A stretch of 64,000 nt of DNA, taken from NCBI RefSeq assembly GCF_000166775.1, contig NC_014720.1, positions 1,017,501 to 1,081,500 of the forward strand, in the 5' to 3' direction. The notes under the pieces are model-generated. The model was not told the DNA's origin. It saw only the letters and a list, made by a program, of their open reading frames with translations, and searched no databases. Position 1 is the stretch's first letter. Each line of letters opens with the position of its first letter. The translations under genes were made by a program, and so were the position numbers. This stretch comes from Caldicellulosiruptor kronotskyensis 2002 (GTDB taxonomy: Bacteria > Bacillota > Thermoanaerobacteria > Caldicellulosiruptorales > Caldicellulosiruptoraceae). Positions 38,467 to 47,319 of the stretch are shown here, piece after piece.

Positions 38467-39447
38467 ATGGGAAAAATTTTTGCAATTGTTTCTACAATCT
38501 TAGGGTCAATAATAGGTGCTGGTTTTTCTACCGGTCAGGAGGTTTTCTATTTTTTCTCTCAGTTCAAAGAAACAAGCATTTTTTATATTAGCCTTTCTTC
38601 CATTTTGATATTTCTTATTTTGCTTTATCTTATAAACATCAAAATTAAGAACAGAATAATTTTAATTATTTTCAAATATTACATATTACTCTTTTCTATA
38701 ATCACATTAATAGTTATGTTTTCAGCATTTGGTCAGTTAGGAAAAGAATTTTTGGGAGCAAATAGATATATGTTTACTTTGCTTTGTTTTGTCTTGAGCA
38801 TTGCAATTTTTAAACATGGTTTACTGGCAGTTATAAATATAAATAAAGTTGTGGTTAGCATTTTAACTACAACCATTATTTTAATTTTTCTAAGATTTGT
38901 ACATAAAAGTGAATTAGTTTTTCAATTTGAAAGTTTACAATATATTTTTCCCAAAAATATTTTTAAACACTTTATCTTTCCTGTCCTTTACTCTACTTAT
39001 AACTCACTAATTGCTTTTCCTGTAATAGATAGTCTCAAAAAAAGATTTAGCAAAAAGGAAATAAAAATATCAATAATAATATCATCAATACTAATTTTTT
39101 TGTTACTGAGTATTATAAACACATTGTTACTTTCAACGGGGAGTATTCAAATCTCCCAGATGCCTCTTTTGAAAGTTGAAAAGAATACTATTTTGCAGTA
39201 TGTCCTTGTTACTTGTGCATTTTTAGAAATACTCACAACTACTCTTGCAAACTACATAGGGCTTTCTTATTCTATCAAAAATCCAAAAGTTGAATTTGCG
39301 ATTATCATCGTTTCGCTTATTTTAGGTTTTAATGAGTTTCAGGATCTGCTGAGAAAACTTTATTCTCTCATGGGATATATAGGCCTTGGCATTATAGCAA
39401 TGCTGAGCTTATCTACACTGCTCTTAAAAGATAGAAAGCTAAAATGA
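38467..39447 (+). CDS. YkvI-like APC-superfamily membrane transporter
   Basis: 326 residues with about ten hydrophobic helices. The N terminus carries the family signature [21 protein letters not shown]. Proteins of this group (COG3949, related to amino-acid permeases) have no firmly known substrate. Its 3' end overlaps the end of the convergent uppP gene by 35 bp. No strong Shine-Dalgarno is visible, though AAGGAGA lies 8 nt before ATG 38467. Confidence 0.75.
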   Translation: MGKIFAIVSTILGSIIGAGFSTGQEVFYFFSQFKETSIFYISLSSILIFLILLYLINIKIKNRIILIIFKYYILLFSIITLIVMFSAFGQLGKEFLGANRYMFTLLCFVLSIAIFKHGLLAVININKVVVSILTTTIILIFLRFVHKSELVFQFESLQYIFPKNIFKHFIFPVLYSTYNSLIAFPVIDSLKKRFSKKEIKISIIISSILIFLLLSIINTLLLSTGSIQISQMPLLKVEKNTILQYVLVTCAFLEILTTTLANYIGLSYSIKNPKVEFAIIIVSLILGFNEFQDLLRKLYSLMGYIGLGIIAMLSLSTLLLKDRKLK

Positions 39448-40210
39448 CTGCAGCTAAGAAAAATCTATAATATGCAAAGATTTTAAAACCACTTTTTTTG
39501 ACAATACCAAGCAAAAAATGAATTGCCAGAAAACCTACAACTGCCGATGTAAAAAAGCCAATTGCAAAGTTGGAAAACTCAGCAGACACATGATTGATGT
39601 TTTTTAAAAGCGACACAGCTCCTGCACCAAGTATAATAGGTGCTGACATCAAGAACGAAAATTTAGCTGCAGCTTCTTTTTTAAGACCAAGCAAAAGTCC
39701 TGTTGTCATTGTTATGCCAGATCGCGAAATTCCGGGGAAAAGAGCAAACGCCTGTGAGACACCAATTAAAGCTGCTTGCAACACATTCATCTTTGAAAGT
39801 TCCACTTTGTTTTTTGCGATTGAATCTACATAGTATAGTATGAATCCAAATACTGCAAGCACAATTGCAATCAAAAGATATTGTTTTCTAAAAACTTCTT
39901 CTACAATATTTTCAAAAAAGTATCCAAAAAGTGCACCCGGAATTGTTGCAACTATTATGAACCAAAGCAATTTTCCTTTTTCTGACTTTGGCTTTGCAAT
40001 TCCTTGTACCACGATATCCAAGTAATCCTTCCAAAAATATACAAGTACCGCCAAGAGTGTTCCAAGATGCAAAGCAACATCAAATACAAGAGAGTGTTCT
40101 TTCCAGCCAAAAAGCCATGGGAAGATTATCAGGTGTGCAGAGCTTGAAATTGGCAAGAATTCTCCAAGCCCCTGCAATATTCCTAAGAAGATTGCTTGAA
40201 ATGTTGTCAA
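39413..40210 (-). CDS. uppP: Undecaprenyl-diphosphatase
   Basis: 265 residues, multi-pass BacA/UppP family. It hydrolyses undecaprenyl pyrophosphate to the monophosphate, the lipid carrier for peptidoglycan and surface polysaccharides, and gives bacitracin resistance. Signature motifs are [15 protein letters not shown] near the N terminus and [18 protein letters not shown]. The start is TTG 40210, supported by AGAGGAGGG 9 nt upstream; the nearby ATG is out of frame. The carrier pathway links it to uppS at 62173. Confidence 0.93.
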   Translation of the reverse strand: MTTFQAIFLGILQGLGEFLPISSSAHLIIFPWLFGWKEHSLVFDVALHLGTLLAVLVYFWKDYLDIVVQGIAKPKSEKGKLLWFIIVATIPGALFGYFFENIVEEVFRKQYLLIAIVLAVFGFILYYVDSIAKNKVELSKMNVLQAALIGVSQAFALFPGISRSGITMTTGLLLGLKKEAAAKFSFLMSAPIILGAGAVSLLKNINHVSAEFSNFAIGFFTSAVVGFLAIHFLLGIVKKSGFKIFAYYRFFLAAVILAFYLLRAV

Positions 40211-40356
40211 AAGCCATACCCTCCTCTGTTTAAAAAAGTCTTAGACTAATCTATTATATCAAAAATATGTAATATGAAAAATTAAAATTCTACGAGAATT
40301 TGGTATAATAAAAGGGTATTAAACTTTATTCTTGTTAAGGAGCTGAGAACTAAAAG

Positions 40357-41367
40357 ATGCTTGTACTTGGGATCGAGACATCATGCGATGAAACTTCTGC
40401 TGCAATTGTAGAAGATGGAAGAAAGGTTCTGTCAAATGTAATATACTCCCAGATAGATATTCATTATCAATTTGGTGGCGTTGTTCCAGAAATAGCTTCT
40501 CGCAAGCATGTTGAAAAAATTTCATACGTTGTTGATATGGCGTTCAAACAGGCAGGTTTGACTATAGACGACATTGATGGTATTGCTGCAACGTACGGAC
40601 CTGGTCTTGTAGGTTCGCTTCTTGTTGGACTTTCTTTTGCAAAGGCATTAAGCTATGCCAGAAAACTTCCGTTTATTGCTGTGAATCACATTGAAGGGCA
40701 TATTTATGCCAATTTTATAACATACCCTCAACTTACTCCACCACTAATTGTTCTTGTAGTCTCTGGAGGGCATACTAATCTAATTATTTTTAGAGATTTT
40801 GATGAATATGAAGTGGTTGGAAAAACAAGAGATGATGCGGCAGGCGAGGCTTTTGATAAGATTGCAAGGTATTTAGGGCTTGGATATCCGGGCGGTCCTG
40901 CCATAGACAAAATCGCAAAGCAAGGTGATGAGAACAAATACAAATATCCTGTTGCTGATGTTGATGGATACAATTTTAGCTTCAGCGGATTAAAATCTGC
41001 CGTGATAAACCATGTTCATGGGCTTTGGCAGGGGGGCGAAGAATTTAAAATAGAAGATGTTGCTGCGTCATTTCAAAAAACAGTTGTGAGCATACTTGTT
41101 GAAAAAACAATCAATCTTTCACTTGAGACAAATATAAGAAAAATAGCAGTTGCCGGTGGCGTTGCTGCAAACTCAAGGCTAAGAAACGAATTTTATAAAA
41201 GGTGTGCTGAGCACAATATTGAATTTTTTGTGCCTGACTTTAAGTACTGTACAGACAATGCAGCTATGATTGCTTCGTGTGGATACTTTAAGCTGCAAAA
41301 AGGAATAATATCATCTTACTGTGAAAATGCTGTCCCTTATATAAATCTTTTAAGCAAAAAAAGTTAA
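40357..41367 (+). CDS. tsaD: tRNA N6-adenosine threonylcarbamoyltransferase
   Basis: 336 residues. It attaches threonylcarbamoyl to A37 of ANN-decoding tRNAs, in the TsaBDE complex. Visible are LGIETSCDETSAAIV at the N terminus, the zinc-binding HIEGH, VSGGHTNLI, GEAFDKIARYLGLGYPGGP and the C-terminal YCTDNAAMIA. Length is normal. The stop codon overlaps the stop of the convergent HD-GYP gene by 4 bp. A TATAAT box at 40304 with TTAAAA 16 bp upstream may be its promoter. Confidence 0.96.
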   Translation: MLVLGIETSCDETSAAIVEDGRKVLSNVIYSQIDIHYQFGGVVPEIASRKHVEKISYVVDMAFKQAGLTIDDIDGIAATYGPGLVGSLLVGLSFAKALSYARKLPFIAVNHIEGHIYANFITYPQLTPPLIVLVVSGGHTNLIIFRDFDEYEVVGKTRDDAAGEAFDKIARYLGLGYPGGPAIDKIAKQGDENKYKYPVADVDGYNFSFSGLKSAVINHVHGLWQGGEEFKIEDVAASFQKTVVSILVEKTINLSLETNIRKIAVAGGVAANSRLRNEFYKRCAEHNIEFFVPDFKYCTDNAAMIASCGYFKLQKGIISSYCENAVPYINLLSKKS

Positions 41368-42416
41368 TAGTTAATTACATCAATAATTTCCCTTTTATAA
41401 TCTTGAGAAAGGTCCACAAAATAAGGAATGAGTACAGGTGGACCTTCTTTTCTTGCAACAACCTTCACGATTGGTCTTGTCTTGTTGAAAGGATTTTCTT
41501 CGTACACAATTGCAATCTCGCCAGTATTTAGAACAACAAAGCAACCCACCGGATATTTAACTACCATCTTTAAAAACTTTTGGACAATATCTTTGTCAAA
41601 ATGAATACCCGAATATTTTGTAAGATAATCTGCCGCCTTTGTTGGCACTATTTTCTTTTTATACACTCTGTCTGCTGTAAGCGCATCGTAAACATCTGCC
41701 ACTGCCACAATTTTGGCAAATAGTGGTATTTTATCACCTTTTAGTTTGAGAGGATATCCAGAACCATCAAGTCTTTCGTGATGCAAAAGTGCTACTTCTG
41801 CAACTTGTTCAGAAATACCATCCATGTTTTTTACAATTTGATATCCATATATAGTATGTTTTTTCATTTCTTCAAACTCTTCATCAGTAAGCTTTGCAGG
41901 TTTATTTAATATTTCATGGGGAATCTTCATCTTGCCAAAATCATGCAGAAGTGCTGCCAAAGCCAAATCTTCTATTTGTTTTCTGTCAAGTTCTAAAAGC
42001 TTTCCAATTATAGCAGCAAAAATGCTCACATCAACAGAGTGGAAATATGTATAGTTGTCGACATCTCTAAATCCAACTATTCTCAAGAACACATCCTCTT
42101 CTTCAATTATTTGCCCTACAATGTCGTTTACTATTTCTTTTGCAACAAATGGGTCAACAACTTCTCCTGCCTTTGCAGACAGCATCAGGTCCTGAATGGC
42201 AACAAAGGTTTCATGATAAATAACCTCTTCTTTCACATAACTTTCAGCTTTTTCATCTTCCACATAGACGCTGTCAATGTTGTGTTCTCTCAACTTTTGA
42301 ATAAATGAAGGTTTTATGATAAACCCTTCTGGAAGCAAAAGCTTGCCGTTTTCAGTAAACACATCCCGCGCAAGTTTCATACCTTCTTCGAGCTTATCAA
42401 CTGTCACTTTTTTCAT
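41364..42416 (-). CDS. HD-GYP domain c-di-GMP phosphodiesterase
   Basis: 350 residues. An N-terminal DUF3391-like region (about 1-95) is followed by an HD-GYP domain (about 125-290) with LLHDFGKMKIP (HD metal site) and HHERLDGSGYP, the full HHExxDGxGYP signature, so it is likely active in hydrolysing c-di-GMP. A short C-terminal beta domain follows. AAAGGGG lies ahead of ATG 42416. It is a possible counterpart to the diguanylate cyclase at 29020 and a potential input to the riboswitch at 28296, although it is 12 kb away. Confidence 0.9.
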   Translation of the reverse strand: MKKVTVDKLEEGMKLARDVFTENGKLLLPEGFIIKPSFIQKLREHNIDSVYVEDEKAESYVKEEVIYHETFVAIQDLMLSAKAGEVVDPFVAKEIVNDIVGQIIEEEDVFLRIVGFRDVDNYTYFHSVDVSIFAAIIGKLLELDRKQIEDLALAALLHDFGKMKIPHEILNKPAKLTDEEFEEMKKHTIYGYQIVKNMDGISEQVAEVALLHHERLDGSGYPLKLKGDKIPLFAKIVAVADVYDALTADRVYKKKIVPTKAADYLTKYSGIHFDKDIVQKFLKMVVKYPVGCFVVLNTGEIAIVYEENPFNKTRPIVKVVARKEGPPVLIPYFVDLSQDYKREIIDVINY

Positions 42417-42669
42417 GTGATTTTAAAACCCCTTTATTTTTTAAAATCAGATTAAAAAGTATCCTATTTAAAATTTTACAGCAACATTTTTTGCCACGTC
42501 AATAAGATTTATATATTTTAACTCATTTTAAACTTCTGCTAAACATACCTTTTCAAATTTTTTCTGAAAAGATTAGCAAAGTAGCAAAAGGATTTTTAAA
42601 ATCATTGTAGAATATCTTATTTATCGTACACAAATTTAAATCTTTTAAGTTACAAGGGGGAATGCCTGT

Positions 42670-44754
42670 ATGAAAGATTATGCTCCGCAGTATATAAAGA
42701 ATGTGGTTTTACTTGGTCACGGGGGGGATGGAAAAACAATCCTCACAGAGAGTATGTTGTTTGCCGCAAAATGTATAGACAGAATGGGAAGGATAGAAGA
42801 TGGTACAACAACATCAGATTTTGACCCTGAAGAGATAAAAAGGCGAATCTCAATTTCAATGACAGTAGAACCTCTTGAGTGGCAGAACTACAAGATAAAC
42901 ATTCTTGACACACCGGGATACTTTGACTTTGTTGGAGAGGTATGTGAAGCATTGCATATAGCTGACTCTGCAGTGTTGGTGATCGGTGCAAAAACAGGTG
43001 TGCAGGTTGGGTCTGAGAAGGCATGGGAGCTTGCTCAAAAACATAGTCTTCCGGTGCTTATATTTGTTAACAAGATGGATGAGGAAAATGCCAATTTTGA
43101 TAAAGTAGTGGATAAAATTAAGCAAGTGTTAACGCCAAAGGCAATCCCAATTCAGTATCCGATAGTCGAAAATGGAAGGTTTGTTGGTTTTGTTGATGTG
43201 ATTTCAAAAAGAGCTTATAGGTATGAAGATAACACCGCAAAGGAAATAGAAATTCCTAGCGGGTTGAGTGATAAAATTGAAGAGATAAGAAATAGTCTTA
43301 TTGAGGATTCGGTCGAAAATGATGAAAATCTGATGGAAAAATATTTTGCAGGCGAAGAAATCTCTGAGGATGAAATCTACAGGGGACTTAGCGAAGGGGT
43401 AAAACAAAGGTCGGTCTTTCCGATATTGTGCGGATGTGCTACAAAGGGTCTTGGTGTTAAAGAACTTTTGGACAGCATCTCAAGACTCTTGCCGACAGCT
43501 AATGAAAAGCAGTATAAAGCAAAGGATACGAAAAATGGAAATGAATTAAATATAAAAGTTGATAAAAACCAACCTGTCTGTGCTTTTGTATTCAAAACAG
43601 TTGCTGACCCGTTTGTTGGTAGAATTTCATATCTTAAAGTGGTAAGCGGTGTTTTAAAGCCGGAGATGACCTTGCTTAATACCATGTCAGAAAAGCCTGA
43701 AAAGATTTCACAAATCTTTATGATAAGAGGCAAAAAACAGATTCCTGTATCTGAGCTTGTGGCAGGTGACATTGGTGTTGTGACAAAGCTACAATCTACT
43801 TTGACAAACTCCACCCTGTGCGAACAGTCAAAACCTGTCAAGCTTCAAGAGATTGATTTTCCACGTCCATGGCTAATGCTTGCAATTGAACCAAAGACAA
43901 AAGGCGATGAGGAAAAGATTTCAAATGGTCTTCACAGGCTTATGGAAGAGGACCTCACTTTCAGGATAGAAAAGAACAATGAGACTGGTCAAAACATCAT
44001 CTATGGTATTGGTGAGATGCACATAGATGTGATCGTCAGCAAGCTTAAAAACAAGTTTGGTGTCTCAGTTGTCTTGTCTGACCCAAAAGTTCCTTATAGA
44101 GAAACTATCAGAAAAAAGGTAAAGAGCGAAGGAAAGTACAAAAAACAAACAGGTGGACATGGCCAGTACGGGCATGTGTTTATTGAATTTGAACCAAGCC
44201 CGGAAGAAGACTTAGTTTTTGAAGAGAAGATATTTGGTGGTGCTGTTCCAAAACAGTACATTCCTGCTGTTGAAAAGGGACTGAGAGAGTGTATTAAAAA
44301 GGGTGTGCTTGCAGGCTATCCTGTTATGAATTTGAAAGCTACCTTGGTTGATGGATCATACCATCCGGTTGACTCTTCAGAGCTTGCGTTCAAAGTTGCA
44401 ACATCTTTAGCCTTCAAAAAAGGTCTTGCGCAGGCAAACCCGGTGCTTTTAGAGCCTATCATGAGTGTGAAGGTTGTAGTTCCACAAGACTATACAGGTG
44501 ATATTATGGGTGATTTGAATAGGCGAAGAGGAAGAGTTCTGGGTATGCAGCCGCTTGACAATCACTTAGAAGAGATCTTGGCAGAGGTTCCTCTTGCTGA
44601 GATGTTCAAATACGCAACAGACCTCAGGTCCATGACACAGGGAAGAGGATATTTTTCCATGGAGTTTGCAAGGTATGAAGAGGTTCCAAGCCATATTGCC
44701 CAAAAGGTAATAGAGGCAGCTAAAGCTTCATTGCAGGAGGAAGAAGAGGAGTAA
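42670..44754 (+). CDS. Elongation factor G-like GTPase (EF-G paralogue)
   Basis: 694 residues with all five EF-G domains. The P-loop reads GHGGDGKT instead of the AHIDAGKTT of canonical EF-G, marking the EF-G-like/EF-G2 branch. G3 is DTPGYFDF and G4 is NKMD. The gene stands alone rather than in the rpsL-rpsG-fusA-tuf operon, which also favours a paralogue. Roles proposed for such factors include specialised translocation, recycling or stress translation; the function here is unknown. GGGGG lies 10-15 nt before ATG 42670. The preceding 42417-42669 is AT-rich without a gene. Confidence 0.88.
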   Translation: MKDYAPQYIKNVVLLGHGGDGKTILTESMLFAAKCIDRMGRIEDGTTTSDFDPEEIKRRISISMTVEPLEWQNYKINILDTPGYFDFVGEVCEALHIADSAVLVIGAKTGVQVGSEKAWELAQKHSLPVLIFVNKMDEENANFDKVVDKIKQVLTPKAIPIQYPIVENGRFVGFVDVISKRAYRYEDNTAKEIEIPSGLSDKIEEIRNSLIEDSVENDENLMEKYFAGEEISEDEIYRGLSEGVKQRSVFPILCGCATKGLGVKELLDSISRLLPTANEKQYKAKDTKNGNELNIKVDKNQPVCAFVFKTVADPFVGRISYLKVVSGVLKPEMTLLNTMSEKPEKISQIFMIRGKKQIPVSELVAGDIGVVTKLQSTLTNSTLCEQSKPVKLQEIDFPRPWLMLAIEPKTKGDEEKISNGLHRLMEEDLTFRIEKNNETGQNIIYGIGEMHIDVIVSKLKNKFGVSVVLSDPKVPYRETIRKKVKSEGKYKKQTGGHGQYGHVFIEFEPSPEEDLVFEEKIFGGAVPKQYIPAVEKGLRECIKKGVLAGYPVMNLKATLVDGSYHPVDSSELAFKVATSLAFKKGLAQANPVLLEPIMSVKVVVPQDYTGDIMGDLNRRRGRVLGMQPLDNHLEEILAEVPLAEMFKYATDLRSMTQGRGYFSMEFARYEEVPSHIAQKVIEAAKASLQEEEEE

Positions 44755-44773
44755 AAAAATTTTTAATTTGCTA

Positions 44774-44802
44774 TTTACAAAATGCTAAAATGGGGTTATA
44801 AT
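44774..44802 (+). promoter_or_regulatory. Promoter of the zinc-ribbon gene
   Basis: TTTACA (44774-44779), a 17-bp spacer and a perfect TATAAT (44797-44802). The start point would be near 44809, at the first base of the hairpin annotated next. Confidence 0.65.
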
Positions 44803-44808
44803 TAAGAA

Positions 44809-44843
44809 GACGTTAGTTGTTCGGCAAAAGAACAATGGGCGTC
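44809..44843 (+). promoter_or_regulatory. 5'-terminal leader hairpin
   Basis: GACG (44809-44812) pairs with CGTC (44840-44843), and TTGTTC pairs with GAACAA inside it, with a small internal loop. Because the predicted start point is at its base, the mRNA would begin with this stem. It may stabilise the RNA or have a regulatory role. It matches no riboswitch class I know. Confidence 0.45.
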
Positions 44844-44881
44844 AGAAAAATCTAAATCCATGAAGTGAGGGGAATTTTAGA

Positions 44882-45178
44882 ATGTATCAAGACAAGGTTT
44901 TAGTTTGCAAGGATTGCGGAAGAGAGTTTGTGTTCACAGCAGGTGAACAGGAATTTTACGCGCAGAAGGGGTTCAAGAACGAACCAACAAGATGTAAAGA
45001 GTGCAGAGACCAGAGAAAGGCTATGCAAAGAAGAGAAGGAAGACAAACCCAAAGACGCGAACTTTACGATGCAGTGTGCAGCGCTTGTGGGAAAGAGACA
45101 AAGGTTCCGTTCAGACCCAGAAACGACAGACCCATATACTGCAGTGATTGTTTTTCCAAGATAAAGGCTGCAAGATAA
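44882..45178 (+). CDS. Double zinc-ribbon (CxxC...CxxC) protein
   Basis: 98 residues with two zinc-binding units: CKDCGREF...CKECRDQR in the first half and CSACGKET...CSDCFSKI in the second, joined by a basic, Gln/Arg-rich stretch. This small family is common in Firmicutes and Chloroflexi and is probably nucleic-acid binding; no function is established. It has its own strong promoter, a structured leader and a strong terminator, which suggests high expression. GTGAGGGG lies about 8 nt before ATG 44882. Confidence 0.82.
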   Translation: MYQDKVLVCKDCGREFVFTAGEQEFYAQKGFKNEPTRCKECRDQRKAMQRREGRQTQRRELYDAVCSACGKETKVPFRPRNDRPIYCSDCFSKIKAAR

Positions 45179-45210
45179 CCGCTGCAGGTTTTAAATAAAA
45201 TGGGGAGATT

Positions 45211-45246
45211 AAAAGCCGCATCAGTGTGATGCGGCTTTTGTTTTAA
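45211..45246. terminator. Bidirectional terminator containing the stop codon of the deacetylase gene
   Basis: A 13-bp perfect stem (45211-45223 with 45227-45239) has a 3-nt loop and T-rich flanks on both strands. On the minus strand the stem encodes the deacetylase C terminus, and its TGA begins in the loop. Confidence 0.92.
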
Positions 45247-46123
45247 ACTGAATGGGTTTTTGTATCCTGTCAATTGTTTCAAATCTGTATCCCTGTTTTT
45301 TGAAAGTTCTGATTATACTTGGCAGAGCTTCTATTACATTCTTTTTAGAAGAGCTGTCATGCATTAAAAGTACAACTTCATTTTTTTTATTAGCTGTCGA
45401 AGTTGTAATTTTTAAGATTTGATTTGGTGTAAGATTTTCATGATTTCTAATTGAGTCGCCAGTAATTGCGTTCCAATCGATATATACTATACCATTTGCA
45501 TCAAGAAATTTTTTAATTTGAGGTGAAACTCTGCTTAAAGACCCCCCAGGAAATCTATAATATTTGGGTTCTACTCCTATAATTTTATATATAGTAGCTT
45601 GTGCCTTTTTGAAGTCCTCAACAAAATGTTTAAAATCTTTATATATGCTATTATACTTATGGGAATATGAATGATTTCCTATCAAATGACCTTTCTGATA
45701 AATTTCTTTTAAGTATTGTGGATATTTTATACAGTTTACACCTACAACAAAAAATGTAGCTTTAACTTTTTCCTTTTCCAAAATTTCGAGTATAGAAGGG
45801 GTGACAGGTGATGGACCATCATCAATAGTAAGATAAATAATTTTTTCATTTTTTTCCTGCTTTTCAACTTGTACATCTTTATTTTGAGTATGAAGAAGAT
45901 TTTTACTTTTATCATTTTTATTTAGACTGAGATTGGCTGAATTTTGATTATGTGAAGGTTTTGGTTTTTCAAAAATCTTAAGTCTCTCTTCTTGAATGTA
46001 GTTGTGATTTTGTTTTAAAATTATAGCTGAGAAAAAGTTTTTGCTAATATGCATGGATAAGAAGAAGGAAAATAACGCCAAAACTATCAAAGAGGTTACA
46101 AATACTAACTTTTTGAGGTTCAA
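45221..46123 (-). CDS. Membrane-anchored polysaccharide deacetylase (NodB/CE4)
   Basis: 300 residues. An N-terminal anchor helix (about 5-23) and a charged spacer precede a NodB domain (about 95-285). All CE4 motifs are visible: TIDDGPS (catalytic and metal Asp), HSYSH (metal histidines), RFPGGS, and LLMHDSS. It removes acetyl groups from peptidoglycan or another envelope polysaccharide outside the cell. The start is TTG 46123, with AGAGGT about 10 nt upstream; the next ATG is 23 codons in and would remove the anchor. Its stop lies in the shared terminator. Confidence 0.88.
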   Translation of the reverse strand: MNLKKLVFVTSLIVLALFSFFLSMHISKNFFSAIILKQNHNYIQEERLKIFEKPKPSHNQNSANLSLNKNDKSKNLLHTQNKDVQVEKQEKNEKIIYLTIDDGPSPVTPSILEILEKEKVKATFFVVGVNCIKYPQYLKEIYQKGHLIGNHSYSHKYNSIYKDFKHFVEDFKKAQATIYKIIGVEPKYYRFPGGSLSRVSPQIKKFLDANGIVYIDWNAITGDSIRNHENLTPNQILKITTSTANKKNEVVLLMHDSSSKKNVIEALPSIIRTFKKQGYRFETIDRIQKPIQFKTKAASH

Positions 46124-46203
46124 CCTTTTTTCTTACCTCTCAAACAAGCATTTTATACAAATGATTATAATATATTTGTTACATCTTAACAACAAGAAAT
46201 ATA

Positions 46204-46232
46204 TTGCATTTTAAAGAAAAATGTTTTAAAAT
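46204..46232 (+). promoter_or_regulatory. Promoter of the ctsR operon
   Basis: TTGCAT (46204-46209), a 17-bp spacer and TAAAAT (46227-46232). The start point is near 46239, just ahead of the CtsR box. Confidence 0.6.
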
Positions 46233-46242
46233 ATATTTGCAA

Positions 46243-46259
46243 GGTCAAAGATAGTCAAA
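46243..46259 (+). promoter_or_regulatory. CtsR operator (heptad direct repeat)
   Basis: GGTCAAA-GAT-AGTCAAA matches the CtsR consensus RGTCAAANANRGTCAAA exactly. It lies at or just after the predicted start point, so CtsR would block transcription at normal temperature and relieve it on heat shock. It controls ctsR-mcsA-mcsB-clpC. Confidence 0.92.
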
Positions 46260-46291
46260 GTCAGCAAAGGTTAAAGCGGGGTGGAATTTTT

Positions 46292-46750
46292 ATGCCAAGG
46301 CTTTCTGACATCATTGAGGAGTTCATAAAACAACTTATTGAAAAAAAAGATGGTGAGGTTGAGATTCAAAGAAATGAACTTGCAAACTTTTTCAACTGTG
46401 CACCATCTCAGATAAATTATGTGCTTTCCACCAGGTTTACTATTGAAAGAGGATATTACATTGAAAGTAAACGTGGTGGTGGCGGGTCTATTAGAATTGT
46501 AAAGGTCAAGTTTGAAAATTCTTCTAATCTTCTTGAAAATATTTTGAACAATATAAACTCACCTGTAAGCCAGCATCAGGCAAACGAAATTGTTGAGTGT
46601 TTACTTGAAAATGGTGTGATATCAAAAAGAGAAGCAAATATAATGAAAGCTGCGCTCAATGACAAGACAATACCTGTGAACCAGCCGTTGAAAGATACGC
46701 TTAGAATGTTAATTCTAAAAGCAATGATAATTTCTCTTATGAATGGGTAA
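46292..46750 (+). CDS. ctsR: Heat-shock repressor CtsR
   Basis: 152 residues. The DNA-binding winged helix is in the N-terminal half (NELANFFNCAPSQINYVLSTRFT), with the wing GYYIESKRGGGGSIRIVKV holding the Arg/Gly-rich tip that contacts DNA and senses heat. A dimerisation domain follows. It autorepresses this operon through the box at 46243 and is removed by McsB and ClpC under stress. GCGGGGTGG lies about 12 nt before ATG 46292. Normal length. Confidence 0.96.
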   Translation: MPRLSDIIEEFIKQLIEKKDGEVEIQRNELANFFNCAPSQINYVLSTRFTIERGYYIESKRGGGGSIRIVKVKFENSSNLLENILNNINSPVSQHQANEIVECLLENGVISKREANIMKAALNDKTIPVNQPLKDTLRMLILKAMIISLMNG

Positions 46751-46797
46751 TATTTAAATGTGAAGAAGCTTTTCTTTTTAAAGGACGGTGAGATATC

Positions 46798-47310
46798 GTG
46801 CTTTGCGAAAATTGTGGGAAAAGACCAGCAACTGTACACTATACCCAGATTATAAACGGAGTTAAAACCGAGATGCATCTTTGCGAAGTATGTGCAAAGC
46901 AAAAAGGCAGTATAGAGTTCGATGCACCATTTTCTGTAACAAACTTTTTGGCAGGAATACTGGAGCCAGCTTTTGGAACCCAGGTTTTGAAACCCTCTTT
47001 CGAAATGCAGCTTACATGCAAGGGTTGTGGTATGACGTTTGACGAGTTTAGAAGAGCTGGCAGGTTTGGTTGTGCTATGTGTTACAGCTCCTTTTCAGAA
47101 AAACTCTATCCCATTTTTCGCAGAATTCATGGTAATACCAAGCATGTGGGTAAAATTCCTACCAAGATGGGTGAAGACATAGCAATAAAAAGGGAAATAG
47201 ACAGACTCAAAATAGAGCTCAATGTGGCTATAAAGAATGAGGAATATGAAAAAGCTGCACAGATTAGAGATAAGATAAGAGAGCTTGAAAAAAAGCTTTC
47301 ACGGGAGTGA
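46798..47310 (+). CDS. mcsA: McsA, zinc-binding adaptor of McsB
   Basis: 170 residues from GTG 46798, with AAAGGA about 10 nt upstream. The CxxC pairs (CENCGKRP, CEVCAKQK, CKGCGMTF, CAMCYSSF) bind zinc, and a C-terminal UVR motif reads EEYEKAAQIRDKIRELEKKL. McsA activates the McsB kinase and helps deliver clients to ClpC. It is the second gene of the operon, followed by mcsB after 9 bp. Confidence 0.94.
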   Translation: MLCENCGKRPATVHYTQIINGVKTEMHLCEVCAKQKGSIEFDAPFSVTNFLAGILEPAFGTQVLKPSFEMQLTCKGCGMTFDEFRRAGRFGCAMCYSSFSEKLYPIFRRIHGNTKHVGKIPTKMGEDIAIKREIDRLKIELNVAIKNEEYEKAAQIRDKIRELEKKLSRE

Positions 47311-47319
47311 TTTTTCAAG

